Below, piece by piece: positions 18,672 through 27,778 of a DNA stretch of 64,000 nucleotides (positions are counted from its first letter, which is position 1; every line of letters begins with the position of its first letter). The notes under the pieces were generated by a model. The model was given only the letters and a program-made list of their open reading frames with translations, searched no databases and was not told where the DNA came from. The translations under genes were made by a program, and so were the position numbers. Source of the stretch: Gammaproteobacteria bacterium (GTDB taxonomy: Bacteria > Pseudomonadota > Gammaproteobacteria > Pseudomonadales > Azotimanducaceae); NCBI GenBank assembly GCA_009840305.1, contig VXNY01000014.1:1-64000 (forward strand), read 5' to 3'.

Positions 18672-19061
18672 ATGTCATCCAAAGAGCACATTCACGCCGC
18701 GAACGCGCCTGATGTTATAGGACCCTATTCTCACGCGGTTCGGGCTGGAAACTTACTTTTCCTCGCCGGTCAGATCGCTCTAAATCCAACTACTATGGAT
18801 TTAGTTGACGGCAAGTTTCGCGATGAAGTGAAGCAGGTGTTCAAAAACGTTGAAGCCGTCTTAAAAGCTGCAAACTGTTCGTTGCGCGATGTCGTGAAAC
18901 TCACAGTGTATCTTACCGACCTGAGCAATTTTGAACAAGTCAATGCAATTATGAGCGAGAAATTTAGTTCTCCGTTTCCTGCTCGCGCTGCAGTCGGCGT
19001 CGCCGCGTTACCGCGGGGTGCATCTCTTGAGCTTGATGTAATCGCAAAGATACCCGACTAA
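18672..19061 (+). CDS. ridA: RidA-family enamine/imine deaminase
   Basis: A 129-residue cytosolic protein of the YjgF/YER057c/UK114 family, which forms trimers and hydrolyses reactive 2-aminoacrylate and related imines made by PLP enzymes. Conserved motifs: GPYSHAVRAGNLLFLAGQI, VKLTVYLTDL and FPARAAVGVAALPRGASLELD, the last with the Arg that binds the substrate carboxylate and the following Glu. It begins 13 bases after the spoT stop with a good AAGGA site and ends 4 bases before recG, so it is in the rpoZ-spoT-recG operon. Confidence 0.95.
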   Translation: MSSKEHIHAANAPDVIGPYSHAVRAGNLLFLAGQIALNPTTMDLVDGKFRDEVKQVFKNVEAVLKAANCSLRDVVKLTVYLTDLSNFEQVNAIMSEKFSSPFPARAAVGVAALPRGASLELDVIAKIPD

Positions 19062-19064
19062 ACT

Positions 19065-21095
19065 ATGCCATCCGAACCGGTCTCCTCAATCCGCGGAGTA
19101 GGTTCTGATACCGCCAAAAAACTTGCCCGACTCAATATCCGAACTAAGCTAGACTTAGTTTTGCACTTACCACATAGGTATGAGGACCGGAGCGTCGTTA
19201 CTCCGCTGAATGAGTTGAGTAAACCTAACGAATATTACTACGTTCAAGGAGTGGTTCAGGATCTCGTACTGAAGCAAGGTAAGGGGCGTTCCAATGCGCG
19301 AGTCACACTCTCCGACGACAGTGGGGGAGTGCTCACTTTACGTTTTTTTAACTATCGCCCGCGTTGGATTGCTGTTTTCCAAAAGGGTATATGGGTTCGA
19401 GCTTACGGCCAATTATGGGGTGAATATCGACACAAGTCGATGATCCATCCTGATTTCAAAACATTCAGTTCAGATCCCGGGCCGCCAGAACCAGAATTTG
19501 TTCCAGTGTATTACGCAACGAAAGGATTGACGAGTAAACACATACGAGCTCTAGTTCAGAAGATAATTCAAGAAATTAATTTGCTACCAAAGTTTACTCA
19601 CTTTGATCTGACCTTGGCTGAAGCAATCCAATGTTGCCACTACCCCGATGTCACCACAGACGAAGAGAGCAGAAAGATTCCTCGACGCCGAGTTGCCTTT
19701 GATGAATTATTAGCATACTACTTGTTGCAACAACGTCGTCGACTACAGCACAAAACATTTACCACACGTATTTTGGATCGAAAGACAAGACTGATCCGCG
19801 ACTTCATAGATTCTTTGGGTTTTCAGCTTACTGAGTCTCAAGAAAACGCTGCTCGAGAGATCTTAAAAGATATGAACTCGACCCAGCCGATGCTGAGACT
19901 ACTTCAAGGTGATGTTGGTTCAGGAAAGACCGTAGTCGCCACGCTATGCATCTTACGTGCTGCCGAAAACGGTGTCCAAACTGCGTTCATGGCACCCACA
20001 GAACTACTTGCAGAGCAACACTACCAGACTCTCTCAGAATGGTTAGACCCGTTAGGCATCAGAGTCGGATTGGTCACTGGACGAATGCCCGCACCAACGC
20101 GACGCGCTCGCCAGAAAGCCATCACCTCAGGCGATGATCTTGTCGTAGTCGGAACCCATGCACTATTTCAGGATTCGGTCCACTTCAAGTGTTTAGGCCT
20201 CACAATCATTGATGAACAACAACGGTTCGGCGTCCATCAACGAATGTTATTACGTGATAAGGGAAATTTACCGCATCAACTCATCATGACCGCGACACCG
20301 ATTCCGCGCACACTGGCTCTGTACCTATTTGCAGACATGGATGTCTCACGGATCACTGAACTTCCGCCGGGGCGACAGTCCATTACTACCACGTTGCATA
20401 GCGAGAAGCATCGAGCAGAAGTAATTGAAGCAGTTAAAAGACATGTCGAGCGAGGTCAACAAGCATATTGGGTGTGCGCCGCTATTGCAGAGAGCGAAAA
20501 TGACGAACAACAGCTCATTGGGACTGAGGATGTGTTAAAAGAACTCGCGGAAAAAATTCCTACCGTCAAAGTCGGTCATGTTCACGGTCAAATGAAAGCC
20601 CAAGAAAAACACTCAGCAATGAATGAGTTTCGAGAAGGAAATGTCGATGTGCTGGTCGCAACTACCGTTATTGAAGTGGGCGTAGATGTTCCCAATGCAA
20701 CACTAATCGTTATAGACAACGCCAGCAACATGGGGCTTGCACAACTGCATCAACTACGAGGACGAGTAGGACGTGGTGCCGAAGCTAGTTTCTGTATGCT
20801 GAACTACTCTAGTCCCTTGTCTAACACTCAACGTCAACGGTTAGTACACCTGCGCAAGAGCCAAGATGGATTCGAGCTTGCAGATCTAGACTTGCAATTA
20901 CGTGGATGGGGAGAAGTCTTCGGTACCAAACAATCAGGAACCGAGAACTTTAGAGTAGCTAGTCTCGCCGATGACCGCGATATGATTGAAGAAGTCAATA
21001 AAGTTGGATCTCAACTCATATCGAACAGTCCTGAATTAGCAGGCGAGATTATCGATACCTGGTCTCCTCTCGAGAGTGATTACGCGTCAGTGTGA
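19065..21095 (+). CDS. recG: ATP-dependent DNA helicase RecG
   Basis: A 676-residue superfamily-2 helicase that remodels stalled replication forks and Holliday junctions. The N-terminal wedge/OB domain (about 55-155) is followed by helicase motifs: GDVGSGKTVVA (Walker A, near 285), APTELLAEQH, IIDEQQRFGVHQR (motif II), MTATPIPRTLAL (motif III), VHGQMKAQEK, ATTVIEVGVDVPNA, and the LRGRVGRG motif VI. Motif II has DEQQ in place of the DEQH found in E. coli RecG. The C-terminal TRG-type region (ADLDLQLRGWGEVFGTKQSG) is complete. Confidence 0.95.
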   Translation: MPSEPVSSIRGVGSDTAKKLARLNIRTKLDLVLHLPHRYEDRSVVTPLNELSKPNEYYYVQGVVQDLVLKQGKGRSNARVTLSDDSGGVLTLRFFNYRPRWIAVFQKGIWVRAYGQLWGEYRHKSMIHPDFKTFSSDPGPPEPEFVPVYYATKGLTSKHIRALVQKIIQEINLLPKFTHFDLTLAEAIQCCHYPDVTTDEESRKIPRRRVAFDELLAYYLLQQRRRLQHKTFTTRILDRKTRLIRDFIDSLGFQLTESQENAAREILKDMNSTQPMLRLLQGDVGSGKTVVATLCILRAAENGVQTAFMAPTELLAEQHYQTLSEWLDPLGIRVGLVTGRMPAPTRRARQKAITSGDDLVVVGTHALFQDSVHFKCLGLTIIDEQQRFGVHQRMLLRDKGNLPHQLIMTATPIPRTLALYLFADMDVSRITELPPGRQSITTTLHSEKHRAEVIEAVKRHVERGQQAYWVCAAIAESENDEQQLIGTEDVLKELAEKIPTVKVGHVHGQMKAQEKHSAMNEFREGNVDVLVATTVIEVGVDVPNATLIVIDNASNMGLAQLHQLRGRVGRGAEASFCMLNYSSPLSNTQRQRLVHLRKSQDGFELADLDLQLRGWGEVFGTKQSGTENFRVASLADDRDMIEEVNKVGSQLISNSPELAGEIIDTWSPLESDYASV

Positions 21096-21101
21096 TATCC
21101 T

Positions 21102-21266
21102 TCAAACCTCAATCATTTCAAAATCTTCCTTGCCCACGCCACATTCAGGACAACAAAACTCGCTAGGCACGTCGGTCCAGGAAGTACCGGGAAGTATCCC
21201 TTCTTCCTCAAATCCGAGGGCTTCGTCATAAATCCACCCGCATACTATGCATTGCCATTTTCGCAT
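21102..21266 (-). CDS. rubA: Rubredoxin
   Basis: A 54-residue protein. Translation on the minus strand gives two CxxC-type iron-binding pairs, CIVCGWIYDE near the N-terminus and CCPECGVGK near residue 38, with the classical aromatic core (Trp4, Tyr13, Trp30) and a GTSWTDVP segment. Rubredoxin is a one-iron electron carrier, for example to alkane hydroxylase or oxidative-stress enzymes. Its stop codon is 7 bases from the recG stop codon (convergent). It lies beside ubiA. No rubredoxin reductase is nearby. Confidence 0.95.
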   Translation of the reverse strand: MRKWQCIVCGWIYDEALGFEEEGILPGTSWTDVPSEFCCPECGVGKEDFEMIEV

Positions 21267-21336
21267 GAACTAGTGATTGAACTTGAAAGTTGTTTGCTAA
21301 CGTGCACAAAATGATACACTTCAAAGTGCACTTCTG

Positions 21337-22221
21337 TTGAGAAATATACAAGTGAATGAGCCGTTCCGAGCGTATTGGGAACTCATGCGTCTTGATAGAC
21401 CCATCGGTACTTTTTTACTACTGTGGCCTACCTTGACCGCGTTGTGGCTCGCTGACCATCGTTTTCCGGATCTTCAACATTGCGCAATCTTTATCGTAGG
21501 TACGTTTATCGCACGCGCGATGGGTTGCGTAATCAACGACATCTTAGACCGTGACTTCGATCAACACGTTGCTAGGACCCAAAATCGTCCTTTAGCAGAC
21601 GGCCGATTAACCGTGATTCAAGCATTGATCTGTTTGGCAGTGTTAATTGCGTTAGGCGGGTTGCTCATACTTTTTCTCAATCCGCTGACACGGTTTCTAG
21701 CCCTACTCGCTATCCCGCTGGCGTGGATATACCCGCTGATGAAACGCGTCATCCCGGTTCCTCAAGTAGTACTCGGTTTCGTGTTTAGCTGGGGCATCCT
21801 CATGGCAAGTACTGCCGTCGTCCGCGATGTGACCGTTGAAGTCTGGCTGCTGTTCTTGTTGAGCTTATTGTGGATTGTTGCTTATGACACTCAATACGCA
21901 ATGGTCGACCGCGACGACGATCTAAAGCTCGGACTGAAATCCACGGCAATATTTTTGGGAAAGTTCGATATATTTGCAGTGGTCGTACTTGACATCGCAG
22001 TAGTATTGATCGCGGTTCTAATCGGGCAGGTAGCGGGATTTCGATGGTTTTATTGGGTTGGTGTTTTAGTCGCAAGTGGACTTTTCGTATATCAGTGGAC
22101 TTTGATTTTCGGTCGAGACAGAGAGAAGATTTTCGTCGCGTTTAAAAATAACGCGTGGGTTGGCTTCGTCCTCTTCGTTGGAGTAGTTTCAGAGTACCCA
22201 CCAAGCATTCACTTCTTCTAG
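21337..22221 (+). CDS. ubiA: 4-hydroxybenzoate polyprenyltransferase
   Basis: A 294-residue integral membrane enzyme of ubiquinone synthesis that attaches the polyprenyl chain to 4-hydroxybenzoate. The two Asp-rich motifs are present: NDILDRDFDQHVARTQNRPLA (near 67-87) and DTQYAMVDRDDDLKLG (near 187-202). About eight or nine membrane helices are predicted. The start shown is a TTG; a GTG at 21352, ten bases after a GAG, would give a protein five residues shorter and may be the true start. The chorismate lyase gene ubiC is not adjacent. Confidence 0.93.
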   Translation: MRNIQVNEPFRAYWELMRLDRPIGTFLLLWPTLTALWLADHRFPDLQHCAIFIVGTFIARAMGCVINDILDRDFDQHVARTQNRPLADGRLTVIQALICLAVLIALGGLLILFLNPLTRFLALLAIPLAWIYPLMKRVIPVPQVVLGFVFSWGILMASTAVVRDVTVEVWLLFLLSLLWIVAYDTQYAMVDRDDDLKLGLKSTAIFLGKFDIFAVVVLDIAVVLIAVLIGQVAGFRWFYWVGVLVASGLFVYQWTLIFGRDREKIFVAFKNNAWVGFVLFVGVVSEYPPSIHFF

Positions 22222-22247
22222 CCTACAGCAGTGCCAGCCGTCAACTG

Positions 22248-22724
22248 ATGGACAAGTTGTTGGAGTTTCTTGGTCGATGCGTTTCGTGGTTTGTGTTTGC
22301 CATGGCTGGTCTCACCGTAGCCGTCGTCATCATGCGCTACGTCTTTGAAATCGGTACGGTATTCCCTCAAGAACTCGTCGCGTACATGCACGCGCTTGTG
22401 TTCATGTTTGGACTTTCCTACACTCTGAAACATGACGCTCACGTTCGTGTAGACTTGCTCTACAGTCGTCTCGACGTCAAGAAACGCGCTCTTGTTAATT
22501 TACTAGGACACCTTGTCTTCCTTATACCGGTCGCCTGTACGATTGGTATCGGAAGCCTCGACTATGTAATTGATTCGTGGCGGATATTAGAGAGTTCCGC
22601 AGAAGTCCGAGGTATTCCAGCTGTTTATTTGCTGAAGACAGTAATTCCTGTATCAGCGTTGCTCTTGGTTCTGCAGTCTCTGCTCGATCTCCGCCGATAC
22701 TTCAAAGAGATCAGGGGTAGTTAG
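22248..22724 (+). CDS. TRAP transporter small permease (DctQ family)
   Basis: A 158-residue four-helix membrane protein with the DctQ core (MRYVFEIGTVFPQELVAYM and HVRVDLLYSRL). With the large permease it forms the Na+-coupled membrane unit of a TRAP transporter. The longer frame from 22155 would run 67 bases into ubiA; the ATG at 22248 gives the standard N-terminus (MDKLLEFLGR). The next gene starts 1 base after its stop codon. Confidence 0.92.
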   Translation: MDKLLEFLGRCVSWFVFAMAGLTVAVVIMRYVFEIGTVFPQELVAYMHALVFMFGLSYTLKHDAHVRVDLLYSRLDVKKRALVNLLGHLVFLIPVACTIGIGSLDYVIDSWRILESSAEVRGIPAVYLLKTVIPVSALLLVLQSLLDLRRYFKEIRGS

Positions 22725-22725
22725 T

Positions 22726-24084
22726 GTGGAACTGATCCCTCTCGTGATGTTCGTCGTCGTTTTCGTGTTTTTACTTTCGGGATATCCCGTTGCCTTAGTG
22801 TTAGCTGGCGTGTCGTTACTTTTTGCTTTTGGTGGGATAGCGTCAGGAATGTTCCTACCGGGAGATCTAGGTTTCTTACCCAATCGCTTATTTGGAACCA
22901 TGACCAATGAAGTGTTGATCGCAGTACCTCTGTTCATCTTGATGGGAGTTACACTGGAAAAGACGAACATCGCGCGCGATCTTCTTCAAACAATGTCGCG
23001 TTTGGTAGGCAATTTTCCCGGCGGACTTGGTTTAGCGGTTGTGCTCGTGGGAATGTTAATGGCTGCTAGTACAGGCATAGTTGGAGCAACTGTGGTTACA
23101 TTGGCTTTACTGTCGCTGCCATTGATGATTAAGCAAGGATATAACCACGGTTTGGCAACAGGGACTATCGCCGCTACAGGAACTCTCGGACAGATTATTC
23201 CACCGTCAATTGCACTCGTCTTAATCGGCGATGTATTGACCAATGCGTACCAGCAAGCCCAATTACAACAAGGTATATTTTCACCTAAAACAGTCTCCGT
23301 CGGCGACCTGTTCGCAGGCGCGCTACTCCCTGGATTAATCCTTGTGTTACTCTATGCCGGATATGTGGTACTGAAGTCGTTCTTACACCCAAATCACGCA
23401 CCGAAGAGTACAACTAACTCTGCTCCACTCAGTGTCAGATCATTACTGAGTTTACTGCCTCCGATATTGTTGATCATTGCAGTGTTGGGATCAATACTGT
23501 TAGGACTTGCCACTCCCACAGAAGCTTCTGGTGTCGGAGCGGTAGGGGCTTTGATTCTCGCCTTCGCATACCGGACCGTGAACGGGAAGGTCTTACAAGA
23601 GATAGCGCTGTCGACTCTCAGAACCACTTCGATGGTGTTCTTCATTCTCATCGGCGCGTCTTTCTTCGCACTGGTCTTTCGCGGCTATGGCGGGGACGAA
23701 TTAATTACCCAATTCTTTAACAATCTTCCCGGCGGCGCGCTGACAGCAATGCTCATTGTGATGGTAACAATATTCTTGCTTGGTTTTGTGCTGGACTTCA
23801 TCGAGATTACTTATGTCGTAATCCCAATAGTCGGTCCCGCACTATTGGCGACGGGGATTGATCCGGTTTGGTTAGGGGTAATGATTGCGGTGAACCTTCA
23901 AACTTCGTTCTTGACGCCGCCGTTTGGGTTCGCGTTGTTTTACCTACGCGGGGTCGCGCCCTCCAGCATACAAACGGTTGACATTTACCGTGGTGTGATC
24001 CCCTTTGTCGCGCTGCAGCTGTTCGTGCTACTATTGCTTGCGTTCGTCCCTCAGCTCGCTACTTGGTTGCCCAACTTACGATAA
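22726..24084 (+). CDS. TRAP transporter large permease (DctM family)
   Basis: A 452-residue protein of about 12-14 helices, the transport subunit. Recognisable blocks: AVPLFILMGVTLEKTNIA, GIVGATVVTLALLSLP, TGTIAATGTLGQIIPPSIALVLIGD, ATPTEASGVGAVGA and NLQTSFLTPPFGFALFYLRG. The extra loop after VLIGDVLTNAYQQAQ (about 165-195) is typical of the subgroup that works with TakP/FcbT1-type binding proteins for 2-oxo acids or related carboxylates. The GTG start at 22726 has AGGGG about 8 bases upstream. Confidence 0.93.
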   Translation: MELIPLVMFVVVFVFLLSGYPVALVLAGVSLLFAFGGIASGMFLPGDLGFLPNRLFGTMTNEVLIAVPLFILMGVTLEKTNIARDLLQTMSRLVGNFPGGLGLAVVLVGMLMAASTGIVGATVVTLALLSLPLMIKQGYNHGLATGTIAATGTLGQIIPPSIALVLIGDVLTNAYQQAQLQQGIFSPKTVSVGDLFAGALLPGLILVLLYAGYVVLKSFLHPNHAPKSTTNSAPLSVRSLLSLLPPILLIIAVLGSILLGLATPTEASGVGAVGALILAFAYRTVNGKVLQEIALSTLRTTSMVFFILIGASFFALVFRGYGGDELITQFFNNLPGGALTAMLIVMVTIFLLGFVLDFIEITYVVIPIVGPALLATGIDPVWLGVMIAVNLQTSFLTPPFGFALFYLRGVAPSSIQTVDIYRGVIPFVALQLFVLLLLAFVPQLATWLPNLR

Positions 24085-24126
24085 CGTAGCGCAAAAAAAA
24101 TAGACGAACAGTTCAATGTGCTCACC

Positions 24127-25290
24127 TTATAGGTCACGCGCACGAAAGTACGCCTCTTCAGCAATTTCGGTCCATTGACTGACTTCGGTTTGAAACTCAC
24201 GATAGGAAGTCACTATCCGATTAGCTGAAGAATTTTTGTTTGCTAGTTCGTCCAATACTTCCTTGGAAATTTCCTTCAACCGAAGTAACACTTCATCTGG
24301 GAAGCGTCGCAATTCAACATTGTGTTCTTCCATCAAGGTCTTTAGTGCTGCGTTGTTGCGAGCCATAAACTCGTCAAGCATATCCTGATTAATTGCACGC
24401 GACGCTACCTCAACGATCTTCTGTAAATCGGCGGGTAATTCTTCGAACGCTTGCTTATTGACTATAAGCTCAATAGTTGCCCCTGGTTCGTGCCACCCTG
24501 GATAATAGTAGTATTTGGCAATATCGTGAAGTCCTAACGCTAAATCGTTATATGGACCTACCCATTCGGTAGCATCGATAGTGCCACTTTGTAAGGCGGT
24601 ATAGAGTTCTGATGCTGGCATTGTTGTTGGGGCCGCCCCCGCTCGTTGCATAACTTCGCCCGCTAAGCCAGGAATACGCATAACGAGGCCCTTGAGGTCG
24701 TCCAGTGTATTGATTTCGACATTGAACCAACCGCCCATCTGTACGCCAGAGTTACCACACGCCATTGGGATCACGTCAAATGGTTCATATAGTTCACGCC
24801 ACAACTCCAATCCACCGCCATAAGCGATCCAAGCATTCATTTCCTGTGCTGTCATACCAAAAGGAATAGTGGTGAATAACACGGCCGCTGGTGCTTTACC
24901 CACCCAATAATATGCTGCGCCGTGGCCCATTTGCGCTGAGCCGTTTGACACCGAATCAAACACTTCGTCTGGGTCTACAAGCTCGTTTGCACCGTAGACC
25001 TTAATCTTCAATCGGCCATTGGACATAGTTTCGACCAATTCCGCGAATCGCTCTGGTGCGACTCCTATGGCGGGTAGATTTTTGGGCCAAGACGTAACCA
25101 TCTTCCATTCAAAAACTTCCTCTGAAATAGCAGTAGATGGACTTTCGTCAGCTGAAGTAGTTTCTGATGTCTTACCACCAAGCACGTAACCGATAACCAC
25201 CCCAATTACACAAAAAAACACCGAAAGTACGATCGTGAGCATCGCGACGTTCGCGGTACGCATCGACTTTTTGTTTGAGTCTGTGTTCAT
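24127..25290 (-). CDS. TRAP transporter substrate-binding protein (DctP family, TakP/FcbT1-like)
   Basis: A 387-residue protein, convergent with the permease genes. An N-terminal helix at about 15-39 is followed by a Ser/Thr/Glu-rich spacer; no signal-peptidase site or lipobox is obvious, so it may stay membrane-tethered. The binding domain shows FEWKMVTSWPKNLPAIGVAPERFAE, GAAYYWVGKAPAAVLFTTIPFGM, GNSGVQMGGWF and the conserved MRIPGLAGEVMQRAGA, whose Arg normally contacts the substrate carboxylate. The aromatic/Gly pattern resembles TakP, which binds 2-oxo acids. AGGAGG precedes the ATG by 8 bases. Confidence 0.92.
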   Translation of the reverse strand: MNTDSNKKSMRTANVAMLTIVLSVFFCVIGVVIGYVLGGKTSETTSADESPSTAISEEVFEWKMVTSWPKNLPAIGVAPERFAELVETMSNGRLKIKVYGANELVDPDEVFDSVSNGSAQMGHGAAYYWVGKAPAAVLFTTIPFGMTAQEMNAWIAYGGGLELWRELYEPFDVIPMACGNSGVQMGGWFNVEINTLDDLKGLVMRIPGLAGEVMQRAGAAPTTMPASELYTALQSGTIDATEWVGPYNDLALGLHDIAKYYYYPGWHEPGATIELIVNKQAFEELPADLQKIVEVASRAINQDMLDEFMARNNAALKTLMEEHNVELRRFPDEVLLRLKEISKEVLDELANKNSSANRIVTSYREFQTEVSQWTEIAEEAYFRARDL

Positions 25291-25388
25291 CGTAATAGCC
25301 TCCTATGTCGAAAAATTTATTGCAAGTCGTCTACCAATACGATTTCGTAGGTAGTGCGTTGTTGATAACGAGATGGGAAGGAGCAGAG

Positions 25389-27617
25389 TTACTCTTGAAC
25401 CAAAAATGGCGAGCTTGCGAGAAACCATTTACGTGATCCGTCGCTAAATTCAATCTCTACCTGCTTGGAATCAGACTCTCCACGGGTATTCATCACCCTT
25501 CCTGGACCAAGCTTCTTGTGAGTGATGCGAGAATTTCCGTAATACTGTGCAGTGTTGTTCAAATAAATCGGGGAACGGACATACAAATCATCGCACGTTA
25601 ATGGGCGTTCTTTTTCATAGGGATTGTCGCCTACCCAGGATAGATATTGCGAGGGTATCTCACGGAGGTACCTCGACGGTGTCCGCTTGGTCTCCCGTTG
25701 TTGGAAACTCGTCGCACGTGTATCTGCGAAAGTGACGTACAGTCGTTCCATCGCGCGGGTGATACCGACATAGGCTAACCTTCTTTCCTCTTCCTCGCGA
25801 TCTGGATCGTTTTTCACCAAGTAATGCGGGAATAAGTCTTCCTCTAAGCCGGTTACGAAGACCACTGGAAATTCCAGCCCTTTAGCGGAATGCAAAGTCA
25901 TTAAATTGATCGCGTCGTTATCGTCGTTTCGATGGTCACCGGCATCAAGGGTAGCGCGATCTAAGAAGTCTCGCAGGACGGAGTCTGAGTCGACTTCCTC
26001 TTGATCGATGTCGACATCGAAGGCGGCAAATTGCGCACACGCTATGAGGAGTTCATCCAAGTTTTCCGTTCGCATTCGCGCGAGTTCACCACTTTCGGAT
26101 TCATGGAACTTATAAAGACCAGATGATCGAACAGCGACATTCGCAACGTCGGCTAATGATTTACCCTGACTTTGCTTGGTGAGTTTTTCAATCAATGCGA
26201 TGAATGTCCTTACCGCTCGGTCGGCCCGGGTAGGCAAGAGATTGTTCTCAAGTGTATGTTTTGCCGCGTCCCAGTTGGAGATGTTGTTCTGAGTGGCCGT
26301 TGTGCGAATCGTCTCTAAGGTTCTAGACCCAATACCTCGAGACGGTACATTAACCACACGCTCAAATGCCGCGTTTGCATGCGGATTTTGAATTAATCGC
26401 ATGTAGGCGAGTGCATTACGCACCTCCAAACGATCGTAAAACCGAGTACCGCCATGAATGATGAACGGCATAGCTCGCTGATTAAATATCTGTTCGATTA
26501 TTCGCGACTGAGAGTTGTTGCGGTACAACACTGCGACTTGGTTTGGTGAGAAACCTTTGGTCTCTAGGAGATGTTCACACGTTTGCGCAACGAAGTCGGC
26601 TTCGTCAAACCCGTTCGCAGCTTTAAAGCCAGTGATCATTTCCCCTTCATCTGCTTGAGTCCACAATGTCTTTCCAAGTCTGGACGGATTGTTCTTTATC
26701 ACAGCGTTTGCAGCATTTAAGATGACTTGAGTGGAACGATAGTTTTGTTCCAATTTGATCGTCTGTACGTTAGGGTATTCGCTTGCGAACCGCCGAATGT
26801 TCGTGATCTGTGCACCTCGCCATCCGTAAATAGACTGGTCGTCATCGCCGACAACCATAACCCTATTCTGGGTTCCAGCGACCATCGTTAGCCAGGCATA
26901 CTGAATGAGATTAGTGTCTTGAAACTCATCGATCAAGATGTGCCGAAATCGAGAGCGATATTGATCCAGTATGTCCTTGTGATTGAGCCACAACTCGTGG
27001 GAACGCAATAGGAGGTCGCCAAAGTCTACGAGTCCGTGCTTTTCACAAATTTCTTGGTATTTGATGTAAATTTGATATGGAGTTCGCTTACGTGCGTGAA
27101 TCGTGTTTTCTAAATCCTGCGGACGCAATCCGTCGTCTTTCCAGCGATTGATGTACTGAGCCATCTCACGAGCATCGTTGGTGTGTTCCGTGAGTTCCAT
27201 CTGGCGTATGATTCTTCTGACCATACGAATCTGATCATCAGCGTCGAGAATTTCAAAGTTTTCTGGTAGTCCAGCTTCACGGTGATGCTGCCGCAATAAT
27301 CGATATGCCATGGAGTGGAAGGTCCCGATCCACATCGACTTCACAGAGACATTGAGCAATTTCGCGGTACGTCGCTTCATTTCACCCGCCGCTTTGTTGG
27401 TGAATGTCATCGCCAGTATTTCGTGTGGGTTTACGTGGTAGTGGTCAATCAACCACGCCAATCTGTGTACGAGAACTCGCGTCTTTCCGGAACCAGCACC
27501 AGCAAGCACCAGCAAATTAGAAATCGGTGCAGTGACCGCTTTTAGTTGTTCTTGGTTTAAGTCGCAAAGGATTGGGTTTTCAGCGGCTGCTGAATAGTTG
27601 GATAGCGGGATTGTCAA
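25389..27617 (-). CDS. uvrD: DNA helicase II
   Basis: A 742-residue superfamily-1A 3'-5' helicase used in mismatch and nucleotide-excision repair. Motifs in order: LNQEQLKAV (Q motif), LAGAGSGKTRVLVHRLAWL (Walker A, near 38-56), MTFTNKAAGEMKRR, IGTFHSMAYRLLR, ILIDEFQDTN, VVGDDDQSIYGWRGA, LEQNYRST, NLMTLHSAKGLEFPVVFV and YVGITRAMERLYV. The C-terminus has the usual Tudor-like tail (KKLGPGRVMN..., VEIEFSDGSRKWF). It starts at TTG with GAAAAG upstream; no better start fits the family N-terminus. Confidence 0.95.
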   Translation of the reverse strand: MTIPLSNYSAAAENPILCDLNQEQLKAVTAPISNLLVLAGAGSGKTRVLVHRLAWLIDHYHVNPHEILAMTFTNKAAGEMKRRTAKLLNVSVKSMWIGTFHSMAYRLLRQHHREAGLPENFEILDADDQIRMVRRIIRQMELTEHTNDAREMAQYINRWKDDGLRPQDLENTIHARKRTPYQIYIKYQEICEKHGLVDFGDLLLRSHELWLNHKDILDQYRSRFRHILIDEFQDTNLIQYAWLTMVAGTQNRVMVVGDDDQSIYGWRGAQITNIRRFASEYPNVQTIKLEQNYRSTQVILNAANAVIKNNPSRLGKTLWTQADEGEMITGFKAANGFDEADFVAQTCEHLLETKGFSPNQVAVLYRNNSQSRIIEQIFNQRAMPFIIHGGTRFYDRLEVRNALAYMRLIQNPHANAAFERVVNVPSRGIGSRTLETIRTTATQNNISNWDAAKHTLENNLLPTRADRAVRTFIALIEKLTKQSQGKSLADVANVAVRSSGLYKFHESESGELARMRTENLDELLIACAQFAAFDVDIDQEEVDSDSVLRDFLDRATLDAGDHRNDDNDAINLMTLHSAKGLEFPVVFVTGLEEDLFPHYLVKNDPDREEEERRLAYVGITRAMERLYVTFADTRATSFQQRETKRTPSRYLREIPSQYLSWVGDNPYEKERPLTCDDLYVRSPIYLNNTAQYYGNSRITHKKLGPGRVMNTRGESDSKQVEIEFSDGSRKWFLASSPFLVQE

Positions 27618-27778
27618 TGCGACTTTTCGATAGTAGAAGGGGAAGTAGGAGTTTACAAAAATTATACACGCTAGCCTTGCTGTGAATTCATTCCTTTGTT
27701 AAACAAAACCGGTGCGAATTTGCCGTGATTTCTTGCAGAATACTGTTAAAATAAACATATTAATATTTCTACTGAATA

